Shown here piece after piece: positions 1-6,758 of a stretch of DNA of 15,820 nt. Location: positions 1-15,820 of the forward strand of contig DXJM01000118.1 of NCBI GenBank assembly GCA_019057355.1, given 5' to 3'. Source of the stretch: Promethearchaeota archaeon (GTDB taxonomy: Archaea; Asgardarchaeota; Lokiarchaeia; Sigyniarchaeales; SOKP01). The notes beneath the pieces are model-generated. The model saw nothing but the letters and a program-made list of their open reading frames with translations, had not been told where the DNA came from and searched no databases. A program made the position numbers and the translations under genes. Each line of letters begins with the position of its first letter. Positions within the stretch are counted from its first letter, which is position 1.

Positions 1-87
1 AATATGAGGTAAGAAATATAAATTAATGGAAAAGAAAAAAAAAATTATACAAAAAAAATAACATTTTCTTTTCGGATGTGAAAAAAA

Positions 88-297
88 ATGTGTTATGATT
101 GTAATTGTGATAGTCCAGAATTATGTTCCATAATGCAAATTCAACCAATTAATTTTTGTTGCATTAAATGCGAACTTTATGATGAGATGAAAACCTGCTT
201 TAAAGCAAATATAGCCATTCAAAGTGAAGAAAAACATCTCCTTCCACATTCATTTTGCATGAAACATAAAATGCTATATACCGAACTCTTGCATTAA
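88..297 (+). CDS. Cysteine-rich microprotein, copy 1 (unknown function)
   Basis: A 69-residue protein with nine cysteines, no signal peptide and no membrane segment. The first 39 residues align without gaps to the next gene downstream: Cys2, Cys5, Cys7, Cys13, Cys24, Cys25, Cys28 and Cys37 sit at identical positions in both, and CNCD, ELCSI and FCC are shared. Eight invariant cysteines in under 40 residues suggest binding of zinc or an iron-sulfur cluster; that is inference, and I recognise no named family. The tail after residue 40 is unrelated to copy 2 and has one extra cysteine (Cys57). The ATG at 88 is chosen because the homology to copy 2 begins exactly at that Met-Cys. Conservation between the paralogues makes a real gene likely despite the short length. 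Confidence 0.68.
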   Translation: MCYDCNCDSPELCSIMQIQPINFCCIKCELYDEMKTCFKANIAIQSEEKHLLPHSFCMKHKMLYTELLH

Positions 298-319
298 TAA
301 TCAATTGTGATAATTGGAA

Positions 320-595
320 ATGTGTAATAACTGTAATTGCGATGATTATGAATTATGTTCCATAGTCGGGAATATGCCTGTTGGATTTTGTTGTTCAAGG
401 TGTTATCTTCACGATGAGAACTGTACTTGTTTAAAAATGAAAACCAAGAGAATTGAGGTATTAAACGAGAAAGAACCACACATAAATCCAATCCGAACGA
501 CTATTGAAAATGGAATGCTAAAAGTCGTTATTGAACAGGAAGATAAAGAAATCCCTATCTATATAGACCTTAAAAAACAACTTAGCTTGGAATAA
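320..595 (+). CDS. Cysteine-rich microprotein, copy 2 with C-terminal extension (unknown function)
   Basis: A 91-residue paralogue of the preceding gene, 22 nt after its stop codon and probably co-transcribed. The N-terminal 38 residues repeat the same pattern (Cys2, 5, 7, 13, 24, 25, 28, 37, plus Cys35). Residues about 42-91 form a cysteine-free, charged segment with alternating hydrophobic residues that looks beta-rich and has no counterpart in copy 1. I choose the ATG at 320 over an in-frame TTG at 314 because it aligns with the Met-Cys start of copy 1. A GTGAT stretch at 307-311 is a possible weak Shine-Dalgarno site for it. The cysteine block is probably a metal-binding knuckle (inference). 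Function is unknown. Confidence 0.72.
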   Translation: MCNNCNCDDYELCSIVGNMPVGFCCSRCYLHDENCTCLKMKTKRIEVLNEKEPHINPIRTTIENGMLKVVIEQEDKEIPIYIDLKKQLSLE

Positions 596-613
596 CATAA
601 CCCTCGATCTATG

Positions 614-659
614 CGTCTCTGTATTTTCCTAACGGGAAAAGACGAGCTAATTTAGGAAA
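614..659. repeat. Two mutually exclusive potential hairpins
   Basis: TTTTCC at 624-629 can pair with GGAAAA at 635-640, extended by CGTC (614-617) with GACG (641-644) across a bulge. Alternatively TTTCCTAA at 625-632 can pair with TTAGGAAA at 652-659. The two pairings share bases and exclude each other. The element starts about 20 nt after the stop codon of the second microprotein, so it may be a 3' end structure. No long T-run follows it. Confidence 0.4.
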
Positions 660-713
660 TGTTAATTATTTTGCACGCAATAAGTAAAAGAAAACTGGAT
701 TTTTTCTTCAGGG

Positions 714-731
714 TGCAGGACTTGTCCTGCA
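714..731. repeat. 18-bp near-perfect palindrome
   Basis: TGCAGGAC and GTCCTGCA are exact reverse complements separated by TT, giving an 8-bp arm on each side. No T-run follows on either strand, so a terminator is unlikely. A dimeric protein binding site is the simpler guess. It is about 150 bp upstream of the thioesterase start. Confidence 0.5.
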
Positions 732-852
732 AAACTTCGTTTCAAATCTCCTTTATTTGATTAGGGTAAATATAATCTTAATACTTTTCACCCCTTAAAA
801 AACATGTATATTTGATCTATAAGCATTATCTTCTAATTTGAGTAAAAATTTA

Positions 853-863
853 GGTATATAAAA
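853..863 (+). promoter_or_regulatory. TATA box for the thioesterase gene
   Basis: GGTATATAAAA is centred about 27 nt before the ATG at 885. This is close to the usual archaeal distance from TATA box to transcription start, so the mRNA is probably leaderless or nearly so. No Shine-Dalgarno sequence lies before the ATG, in agreement. Confidence 0.6.
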
Positions 864-884
864 CTTCATGAAAAGTGGAATACC

Positions 885-1367
885 ATGGAAACAAGAACAA
901 ATTCCGAATCTAAGGTAGAAATAGCCGAATTAATGTTGCCCGAACATGCAAATTCAATAGGTCTCGTACATGGGGGGACGATCATGAAAATCATTGATAC
1001 AGCCGCAGGAATCGCGGCAGCGAGACACGCAAGGAATACCGTCGTTACAGCATCTGTTGATAGGATTGATTTCATCGCTCCGGTATATGTTGGAGATTTA
1101 ATCATTTCAAAAGCATCTTTAAATTACGTTTCAAGAACCTCAATGGAGGTGGGGGTGAACGTTACCGCTGAAAAGTTCACTAAAGGTCTAGTTTGGCACG
1201 TTGCATCTGCGTACCTCACGTTTGTTTCAATTGATGAAAATAAAAAGCCCATGGAAGTACCTCGCTTAAAACCAGAAACACCCGAAGAAATCAGGCGTTT
1301 TGAAGAAGCAAAAATCAGAAGGGAAAGGCGTATTGAAGAATTAAAGCGTAAAGGGAAAAAAGCATGA
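885..1367 (+). CDS. Acyl-CoA thioesterase, hotdog fold (BACH/YciA type)
   Basis: A cytosolic 160-residue hydrolase predicted to cleave acyl-CoA thioesters to free acid and CoA. One hotdog domain spans about residues 8-118. It carries the family signatures: Asn23, the HGG turn at 29-31, Asp38 in the central-helix segment (MKIIDTAAG), and TSMEVGV at 85-91. The family-typical segment ASAYLTFVSID lies near 107-117, followed by the proline-containing tail (VPRLKPETPEE). Residues 131-160 form a highly charged helix rich in Arg, Lys and Glu, as in related bacterial and archaeal members. Length fits a single-hotdog family member acting as an oligomer. It appears to be a single gene with its own TATA box. 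Acyl chain preference cannot be read from sequence. Confidence 0.88.
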   Translation: METRTNSESKVEIAELMLPEHANSIGLVHGGTIMKIIDTAAGIAAARHARNTVVTASVDRIDFIAPVYVGDLIISKASLNYVSRTSMEVGVNVTAEKFTKGLVWHVASAYLTFVSIDENKKPMEVPRLKPETPEEIRRFEEAKIRRERRIEELKRKGKKA

Positions 1368-1385
1368 TTGATCCCATTATTTAAG

Positions 1386-1402
1386 AACCCGTCGAGGGTT
1401 TT
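1386..1402 (+). terminator. Hairpin with short T-tract after the thioesterase gene
   Basis: AACCC, loop GTCGA, then GGGTT followed by two more Ts, starting 19 nt after the thioesterase stop codon. It resembles a short intrinsic terminator, though stem and T-tract are both minimal. A further T-rich patch follows at about 1418-1438. Confidence 0.35.
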
Positions 1403-1513
1403 ACAATTTCATGAAAATTTTTCCGTCTCTCTTGTTTTAAAACCACTAATTTTATCCAGTGGGTATTGTTTTATTTCTATGGTGTTTAAATAACCCAGAC
1501 TAGAAAACAATGT

Positions 1514-1518
1514 GGTGA
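1514..1518 (+). promoter_or_regulatory. Shine-Dalgarno-like GGTGA before the 324-residue protein gene
   Basis: GGTGA ends 7 nt before the ATG at 1526 and supports that start. A TATA-like stretch (TTTAAATAA) lies near 1485-1493, which would leave a short leader. Confidence 0.45.
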
Positions 1519-1525
1519 CCTAGGC

Positions 1526-2500
1526 ATGGAGCTGTTTCAGATTTTTTGGGACGATCATAAGAATTTATTTTTGGAATTCAAGAAAAATGAGAACGATACC
1601 CTGAAGATAGTTCCGGGAGAAATAAAGCGTTTTAATTTGAAATATGAGCTCCTGAAAAGCGATAAAAAAGATAATTATTACAGGGAAATGCCCATTTTGG
1701 TCTCCATCAAGGATTTTTTCATTACCGATGATTTAGTTCTTCTTTCGATTGACATGGATCTATTGATGATCCAAGATGATCTCCAAATAAATTTTCTCTC
1801 ATTAACCATTTTTTTTCATTCTGGAAGGAGGTTAGAAATATCCATTAATGAAGAATATGAGATCTCTGAGATATGCATTAATGAAGAGGAGATTGCATCG
1901 CTATACAAGAGAAAGGAGAATCATGAAAAAACTGCGATAAAAACATCAATTACGCAGGAGAGAGTAGTAAAAGAAATCTCTAAGGATGTTCAAAGAAATA
2001 AAGAAAAAAGTACCATTGTCTATGAAAAAAAACAAATCGAGCATATTTCAGGATCTGATTCTTTCATTGCTATCACCCGTGATAGTAATGAACGGTTAAG
2101 AAATGTCGAAAAATATCTAAAAGAGATTGCCGAATCATTAAAGCACATGAGATTTGACGGTCTCGGTTCAGGACAAGGCTTCATTCAAGGGTCAAATGAT
2201 CGCGCCATTACTCGAATAAGAAGAGTTCCTTCAAAATCTGTGGGGGGTGGATTCCCTAAACCATTAGCCTTTTTAAGCGAATTGAAGGGTGTATTCAGCA
2301 ATGTCATGAAAGACAAAGAGGTGTTAGATTTCAGGGATATTTTAAAACCCATGAGTGAGGATGAACTTAAAACCATCATTCTTGATGATGCTATCTTAGA
2401 AAAAAAAGAGTTGGAAACCTTTACAAGAAGCATGAAAAAAATTGAAAATAAAAAATCCGAACCACTAAAATTAGAGAATCTAAAAAAACCAAAACTATAA
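1526..2500 (+). CDS. Conserved-looking protein of unknown function, 324 residues
   Basis: I do not recognise a family. Four regions can be seen. Residues 1-128 alternate hydrophobic and charged residues and look like a beta-rich folded domain. Residues 129-175 are a charged, probably disordered linker. Residues 185-207 look like a short amphipathic helix or coiled coil, followed by a Gly/Ser/Arg-rich linker (210-243). Residues 244-305 form a second, helical folded segment beginning FPKPLAFLSELKG, with a lysine-rich tail. There are no cysteines among putative catalytic residues, no signal peptide and no membrane helices, so it is probably cytosolic. The N-terminal domain, coiled coil and tail suggest a scaffold or adaptor rather than an enzyme; this is inference. 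It is convergent with the STAS-like gene, 31 nt away. Confidence 0.75.
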   Translation: MELFQIFWDDHKNLFLEFKKNENDTLKIVPGEIKRFNLKYELLKSDKKDNYYREMPILVSIKDFFITDDLVLLSIDMDLLMIQDDLQINFLSLTIFFHSGRRLEISINEEYEISEICINEEEIASLYKRKENHEKTAIKTSITQERVVKEISKDVQRNKEKSTIVYEKKQIEHISGSDSFIAITRDSNERLRNVEKYLKEIAESLKHMRFDGLGSGQGFIQGSNDRAITRIRRVPSKSVGGGFPKPLAFLSELKGVFSNVMKDKEVLDFRDILKPMSEDELKTIILDDAILEKKELETFTRSMKKIENKKSEPLKLENLKKPKL

Positions 2501-2510
2501 AAAAAAAAAT
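2500..2510 (-). terminator. T-run downstream of the STAS-like gene
   Basis: Read on the minus strand, a run of about ten Ts starts roughly 22 nt after the STAS-like stop codon. Archaeal RNA polymerase often terminates at such oligo-T tracts. It overlaps the end of the convergent 324-residue gene. Confidence 0.4.
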
Positions 2511-2531
2511 ACAATCTATGATGAATGTATC

Positions 2532-2918
2532 TTAACTGCCTACCAACCATTCTTTAGCTTCTTCAATTGAATCAAATGGTTTGGCATCAACTTTAGAAAC
2601 CTTATTCACGACGTTTAAAAGGACTTTTTTCACGCCAGTTATTCCTAACACTGCCGTTTTTTTTAACATTGCCTTCGATGCATTAGCAGCGGCATTAAAT
2701 GCCTCCACTGTTTCTTTATTCACATAACTTTCTCTAAAATCAAGAATTAACAAGATATCTTTCTTGCCAGTTTGAAGCGTTAGATTCAAAATCGTATTCA
2801 CAAGAGGGGGAAAGTCCTTTCCTTGAAGATTTCGATAATCATCGATAAGAATTTCTTTTCCCTTGTAAGTTATCCATTTCATGCGTTTTTTTGCTTCTTC
2901 GATTAAATCCTGGTCCAA
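2532..2918 (-). CDS. SpoIIAA/STAS-like domain protein
   Basis: A 128-residue soluble protein with the pattern of short SpoIIAA-like/STAS-fold proteins. It has KEILIDDYRNL near 21-31, a hydrophobic strand ending in Asp (DILLILDFRESY, 54-65), a helix, AVLGITGVKKVLLNVV (89-104), and the terminal FDSIEEAKEWLV (115-126) typical of this group. Such proteins are usually regulatory or binding modules rather than enzymes, and no partner is evident here. The start is a TTG at 2918: the minus strand has AAAGGTG about 6 nt before it, a good Shine-Dalgarno match, whereas starting at Met14 would remove a plausible first helix. It lies 131 nt downstream of the Lrp-type gene on the same strand and may or may not be co-transcribed. 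Confidence 0.75.
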   Translation of the reverse strand: MDQDLIEEAKKRMKWITYKGKEILIDDYRNLQGKDFPPLVNTILNLTLQTGKKDILLILDFRESYVNKETVEAFNAAANASKAMLKKTAVLGITGVKKVLLNVVNKVSKVDAKPFDSIEEAKEWLVGS

Positions 2919-3049
2919 TTTTTACACCTTTTTTTACCTGATACTAATGAATGTCAATTAACTCAATAATAAATTGCACTTATTTATGTTTTTCTTAATT
3001 ATAAACAAGTAGATATGCTCGCTAAATGAGAATAGTACATTAAAACAGT

Positions 3050-3505
3050 TCAATATATGCCATTATCTTGTTTCTGTTTTATGGGTTTGAGGACCACGCA
3101 CACTCGTTCAACGCTTTTTACATCACTTCGCCCTCGAAAATTTTCCAATAATGCATCTAGCTCTGTTATTTCTGGAACACGAACTTTTAAGAGAACACCA
3201 CATTGTCCTGCTAAGAAATAAACCTCTTCACATTGAGGAAGGATCTGGGCTTCCCTGAGTAAATCTTTAATCTGTATTTCCTCTGTTGGCATGACGGTCA
3301 CAAATGCCATTATGCAGGATTCTTCCTCTCGACATACCTTTATCGTGAACTTTTCGATGACATTCTCCTCTTGGAGCTTAATGACTCGTTTTCGAACGGT
3401 TGATTCGCTTAATCCAACTACGTCTCCAATTTCTCGATAAGGTCTTCTTGAATCCTCTATAAGCATTTCTAATATTCGTTTATCCTTGTCATCCAAATTT
3501 TTCAT
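3050..3505 (-). CDS. Lrp/AsnC family transcriptional regulator
   Basis: A 151-residue DNA-binding regulator of the leucine-responsive family. Residues 3-52 form the N-terminal helix-turn-helix: LDDKDKRILEMLIEDSR, then REIGDVVGLSESTVRKRVIKL. The C-terminal RAM-type alpha/beta ligand and oligomerisation domain spans about 62-140, with its characteristic strand LAGQCGVLLKVRV (98-110), equivalent to the family's tG-x-D/y effector region. Such proteins form dimers and octamers and respond to amino acids or other small molecules. Its ATG lies 81 nt downstream of metF on the same strand, so regulation of the hdr-met set or autoregulation is plausible but not shown. AAAGGAAA before the ATG is a weak ribosome site. 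Effector specificity is unknown. Confidence 0.9.
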   Translation of the reverse strand: MKNLDDKDKRILEMLIEDSRRPYREIGDVVGLSESTVRKRVIKLQEENVIEKFTIKVCREEESCIMAFVTVMPTEEIQIKDLLREAQILPQCEEVYFLAGQCGVLLKVRVPEITELDALLENFRGRSDVKSVERVCVVLKPIKQKQDNGIY

Positions 3506-3540
3506 TTCCTTTCCTTTTTTTTTATTTTTTAAATATTTTT

Positions 3541-3557
3541 AAAAAAATAAAAAATGA
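3541..3557 (-). terminator. T-rich tract between metF and the Lrp-type gene
   Basis: On the minus strand the sequence reads TTTTTTATTTTTTT about 30-45 nt after the metF stop codon. It could terminate the hdr-met transcript. The following AAAAATATTTAAA-like sequence could serve as the TATA region of the Lrp-type gene, which would separate the two units. Confidence 0.4.
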
Positions 3558-3586
3558 CTATTAAAAATTTTTTGATCTATTAATGT

Positions 3587-4555
3587 CTAGTAAAATTTTT
3601 TGGCATAGTCGGGGTATTCTCCCAATAATGGGGAAAAGAGGCGCTCGTATTCAACTGCCATGCAATGTATTCCGCTCGCTTTTGAGTTCTCTTTGATCTC
3701 TTTTATAAAAGGCTTGAAGAATTCAACATTGACCTTATCAAGCGCGGCATACTTGGCCTTTTTATCTCCCTTGTTTTCTTTCTCAGCGGATTTCAATGCC
3801 TTTAGTAATTCTTTCGGAACGCTTACACCCGGAATATAATTATCAAAGTACCACGCAATTCCATAACTCTTCATGGGAAAGACCCCCAATAATATGGGCA
3901 CCTTGTATCTTGACAGCTCCTTGATGAAGTTTTTTGCAACTTCAATATCAAACGCTGTTTGCGTTTGAATGAAATCAATTCCTTGTTCGACCTTCCTTCC
4001 CACCTTAAGGATTTCAGGTTCCATGTATTCTCCAACAGCATTAGGGTTTGCCACGCAGCCATAATTCATCTCTACCTTGCCCCCCGTGATTTCATGACCT
4101 TCATAATCCGTTCCATTATCAATGATTTTAGATAAAAGTTCACAGAACTGCGTGCTATCAATATCATATGCAGGACGAGCCTTCTTATTGTCTCCTAAGG
4201 CTGTATGGTCGCCTGTTAACACGAGAATATTTTTTAATCCCATAAAAGCTCCTGCTAAAACATCCCCGAATAGTGCTACTCGATTTCGATCTCTTACAGC
4301 AACTTGCCAAACAGCCTCAATTTCTGCATCTCTTTGGACCACGTAACTCGGGATCAAGGAAGACATGTAAGCATCTCCTTGAGGTCCATCGGTTACATTA
4401 GCGGCAATTATCCGACTTGTTTTCTTCATTTCCTTAGCTGAATGGATGATTTCGCTCATGGTCATTATTTTCTTTGGTTCGAGCTCGCCCGTGAACACGA
4501 AATGCCCGGCTTCAAGAGCTTTACATAACTTACTATATGCTGGCCGTTTTGCCAT
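3587..4555 (-). CDS. metF: Methylenetetrahydrofolate reductase-type protein MetF (catalytic subunit)
   Basis: A 322-residue (beta/alpha)8-barrel flavoprotein predicted to reduce methylene-tetrahydrofolate, or the tetrahydromethanopterin analogue, to the methyl form in the methyl branch of the Wood-Ljungdahl pathway. Visible MTHFR features are Glu24 in FTGELEP (aligning with the catalytic Glu of FEFFPP in E. coli), NVTDGPQG at 53-60, LTGDH at 113-117 (equivalent to LRGD), and the substrate strand GIDFIQTQTAFD at 192-203 with the conserved Thr-Gln. It starts one nucleotide after the metV stop and has a strong GGAGGAG ribosome site inside metV (4566-4572). Pairing with metV and hdrABC indicates the acetogen-type enzyme that takes electrons through protein partners rather than an independent NAD(P)H-dependent MetF. 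Pterin specificity cannot be decided from sequence. Confidence 0.88.
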   Translation of the reverse strand: MAKRPAYSKLCKALEAGHFVFTGELEPKKIMTMSEIIHSAKEMKKTSRIIAANVTDGPQGDAYMSSLIPSYVVQRDAEIEAVWQVAVRDRNRVALFGDVLAGAFMGLKNILVLTGDHTALGDNKKARPAYDIDSTQFCELLSKIIDNGTDYEGHEITGGKVEMNYGCVANPNAVGEYMEPEILKVGRKVEQGIDFIQTQTAFDIEVAKNFIKELSRYKVPILLGVFPMKSYGIAWYFDNYIPGVSVPKELLKALKSAEKENKGDKKAKYAALDKVNVEFFKPFIKEIKENSKASGIHCMAVEYERLFSPLLGEYPDYAKKFY

Positions 4556-4556
4556 T

Positions 4557-5252
4557 TTATTTGTTCTCCTCCGTTATTTTTTCTTCATTCGTGTATGGTT
4601 TATTTATTACAATGTAAGCGGGGCTCGTGGCTGGTCGATAATCGCGGGCAGGACGATACAATGTAAACATGTCTAACCTGTTAAATCTCTTCAATCTCTT
4701 GTAAATCTCGATCCACGCGCAAGGATTTTTATACCCTCCAACTTCACACAAACCATTTACCGTTCCACCACAAGGACCGTTGCTTAGATGTTTTGCACAT
4801 CCTGCAATTGGACAAACACCCCCCGTCATGCCTAACATGCAATTACCGCACGTCTCACAGTATTGAATGAATGAATTTTCGCCATTATTTTGCGCGCCAC
4901 CAAATTGGCTGTTTTGAGCGGGATACGTCAAAATTTTATCAGCAACTTTATTTAGCATTACCACGCCTAAACCACAAGCTAGTGATAGGATTGTTTCATG
5001 GTCATCTAAAAATGGTCTGATAGTGGAGGCTGCTATTTTATCATCGCATTGTCTCAAAACGGTTATAGACCTCCACGTTAGATTTTTACCTTTCGTTTTA
5101 AATTTTAATTCTAAAAGTTGTCCGAGAACAGTTGCCTCGTTGATAGAACGTGGTGGTTGACAACAGCCGTCACATCCTGCTATGAGAATCTTTTTATAGT
5201 CTTTAATCATCTCGTATATTTCGTTAATATCTTTTTGTTGGGTAATTATCAT
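4557..5252 (-). CDS. metV: MetV, iron-sulfur partner subunit of methylene-THF reductase
   Basis: A 231-residue cysteine-rich protein of the MTHFR C-terminal / MetV family. An N-terminal domain carries GCDGCC (Cys27, Cys30, Cys31), Cys69 and Cys93 in a LACGLGV context. The C-terminal cluster region has Cys132, Cys135, Cys138, Cys147, Cys152, Cys161, Cys169 and Cys178, including the family hallmark SNGPCGGTVNGLCEV (157-171) and CAW. In Moorella MetV binds [4Fe-4S] clusters and passes electrons to the MetF flavin; the same role is inferred here. A 90-nt gap separates it from hdrB and contains a TATA-like sequence, so metVF may also have its own promoter. The ATG at 5252 is preceded by GGTG ten nucleotides upstream. 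The short tail after 215 is probably disordered. Confidence 0.88.
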   Translation of the reverse strand: MIITQQKDINEIYEMIKDYKKILIAGCDGCCQPPRSINEATVLGQLLELKFKTKGKNLTWRSITVLRQCDDKIAASTIRPFLDDHETILSLACGLGVVMLNKVADKILTYPAQNSQFGGAQNNGENSFIQYCETCGNCMLGMTGGVCPIAGCAKHLSNGPCGGTVNGLCEVGGYKNPCAWIEIYKRLKRFNRLDMFTLYRPARDYRPATSPAYIVINKPYTNEEKITEENK

Positions 5253-5300
5253 TTTACATTTTCACCAATTTTTCCATGGGGTTTTTAAATTATTTTCATT

Positions 5301-5312
5301 TATTTTTATATC
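5301..5312 (-). promoter_or_regulatory. Possible internal TATA box for metVF
   Basis: The 90-nt hdrB-metV gap is the only sizeable gap in the set. On the minus strand it contains GATATAAAAATA about 50-60 nt before the metV start codon, which could drive a metVF transcript separate from hdr. AT-richness makes this uncertain. Confidence 0.3.
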
Positions 5313-5342
5313 ATTTATTTATAATTTTTCAAAAAAGTGTTA

Positions 5343-6224
5343 TCATGTAGTCAATTTTTCAATTAGCTTATCCGGTTTCACGCTTCTTTGTGTTAAATTT
5401 AAATCTTCAAGCGCTACACCTAAAGCAACGGCCATTATTTCTGGCAAATAAAGCACGGGAATATTCATTTCTTTACCAGTTCTCCGCGCAATCAGTTTCT
5501 CTTTTCTATCATATTGAGACACGCAGGCAGGACAGACAGCTATTAAGGCATCAACATCCTCTTCAAGTTCGCACAATTCCGTCATTTTATCTTCAACTAA
5601 TTTTTCACCAATTTCATCTTGTAACCGCGCACAATACCCGCAACATTCGAGCTTGGTAGCAAAATTAATGGTCCTTGCCCCTAAAGTTTTCAGTATGGTA
5701 TCTATCCTTTCCGGTTTTTCAGGATGGTCAAATCGCATGATTTTACTGGGTCGAATGAGGTGGCATCCGTAATGAACAGCAAAGGTAAAATCATCTAAAG
5801 GTTTTACGAGCGATTGTTTAATTTTATCAAGCCACTGAGGTTGACTAAATAACTCTACCATGTGCAGAACGTTTATGTCTCCCCTGTATTCATATTTTAT
5901 TTTTTTCAGTATGTCATTAATTTTTGCTTTATGCCCGGGATCTTCTCCTAACAATACACTCACGGTTTTTAATGTTTCATAACACCCTGAACAAATGGTC
6001 ATCACGTCCATTCCCATTTTTTCTGCTATTGCGAGATTTCTTGCTCCAAGCGTTAACCACGTATCAATATTCAAGGATTGTAAAGATACTGGCTCTGGAC
6101 AGCAGCTCGCGCCTGCCATCTCCTTCAAATTAATTCCTAGAATGCTACACACGTCTCTAAATGCCTTTTCTAGATTAGGTTGTTTTAGAGGAATCGTGCA
6201 TCCCAAGAAAAATGCGAAATCCAT
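5343..6224 (-). CDS. hdrB: Heterodisulfide reductase subunit B (HdrB)
   Basis: A 293-residue soluble protein with two complete CCG domains. The first is Cys9-X31-Cys41-Cys42-X35-Cys78-X2-Cys81. The second is Cys154-X39-Cys194-Cys195-X35-Cys231-X2-Cys234. Both match the CX31-39CCX35-36CXXC consensus that in methanogen HdrB binds two non-cubane [4Fe-4S] clusters at the disulfide-reducing site. HYGCHLIRPSK (151-161) and the FDHPEKPERID stretch are typical HdrB sequence. All ten ligands are present, so thiol/disulfide chemistry or electron exit through this subunit is still possible. The start codon overlaps the hdrC stop by one base (TAATG), and a GGAGG site lies 10 nt upstream. The natural substrate in this host is unknown; no methyl-CoM reductase gene is in the window. 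Confidence 0.93.
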   Translation of the reverse strand: MDFAFFLGCTIPLKQPNLEKAFRDVCSILGINLKEMAGASCCPEPVSLQSLNIDTWLTLGARNLAIAEKMGMDVMTICSGCYETLKTVSVLLGEDPGHKAKINDILKKIKYEYRGDINVLHMVELFSQPQWLDKIKQSLVKPLDDFTFAVHYGCHLIRPSKIMRFDHPEKPERIDTILKTLGARTINFATKLECCGYCARLQDEIGEKLVEDKMTELCELEEDVDALIAVCPACVSQYDRKEKLIARRTGKEMNIPVLYLPEIMAVALGVALEDLNLTQRSVKPDKLIEKLTT

Positions 6225-6757
6225 TATTTACCAACCTCCGTTTTTTTTATCAATTCTTTTAAACCCGTTTCTTCATATATAAACTCAATCTCATTTTGAT
6301 TTGGACCACTTATTTCGGGTAAGCCTAATCTCGCTCTTCGTTTATCAATATTCTTTTTCATTCCTTCAGAATATGGAATGACAAACCCATTTTCGAGTAT
6401 CGTGATCACGCTGCTGCTATATTCTTTTGGTATCCTTCCTTCCTGTGCGGCCATGCTTCTCAATAACGCAAGAATAAACGAGTAATCTACATTTTTAGGA
6501 CATCGTTCCGTGCATCTGTGACATAATGAACAGGTCCAGATTGCTTGACTCGAAAGAACCTCTTCCTTAAGTCCTAACAAGCAAGATGCAACGATGCGAT
6601 GTGGTTGCAAGTCCACATATTCAGTTACGGTGCATCCAGAACTGCACACCCCACATTGAATGCATTTTAATAGCGATTTTGCCCCAATTTTTTGGCTAAT
6701 TTCGTATCTAAAGTTCTTATCCAGCTCTACAGCTTGTTTTCTCAATCTTTGACTCAT
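6224..6757 (-). CDS. hdrC: Heterodisulfide reductase subunit C (HdrC)
   Basis: A 177-residue soluble ferredoxin-like subunit that carries electrons between HdrA and HdrB. It has two [4Fe-4S] motifs, Cys32-x2-Cys35-x2-Cys38-x3-Cys42 and Cys76-x2-Cys79-x2-Cys82-x3-Cys86-Pro, joined by the conserved PHRIVASCLLG segment. The C-terminal half is helical and ends in a variable tail, as in other HdrC proteins. There is no membrane anchor, so this is the cytosolic HdrABC type rather than HdrDE. The ATG lies one nucleotide after the hdrA stop, with a GGAGG ribosome site (6767-6771) inside the hdrA coding end. Its stop overlaps the hdrB start. This tight spacing indicates translational coupling and a stoichiometric complex. 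Confidence 0.93.
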   Translation of the reverse strand: MSQRLRKQAVELDKNFRYEISQKIGAKSLLKCIQCGVCSSGCTVTEYVDLQPHRIVASCLLGLKEEVLSSQAIWTCSLCHRCTERCPKNVDYSFILALLRSMAAQEGRIPKEYSSSVITILENGFVIPYSEGMKKNIDKRRARLGLPEISGPNQNEIEFIYEETGLKELIKKTEVGK

Positions 6758-6758
6758 T

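Larger units (their letters stand above)
596..884. other. Gene-free stretch with inverted repeats
   Basis: This 289-nt AT-rich stretch between the microprotein pair and the thioesterase gene has no credible coding region on either strand. It holds two inverted-repeat elements, near 614-659 and at 714-731, and the thioesterase promoter at its right end. The rest shows nothing recognisable. Confidence 0.6.

Noticed and set aside
314..316. TTG start for the second cysteine-rich microprotein
   Set aside because: The ATG two codons later aligns exactly with the Met-Cys start of the upstream paralogue.
3541..3600. Possible CRISPR or tandem-repeat signal in the A/T-rich stretch
   Set aside because: These are homopolymer runs without regular units or spacers. 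No CRISPR array, insertion sequence, attachment site or tRNA gene was found anywhere in the window.
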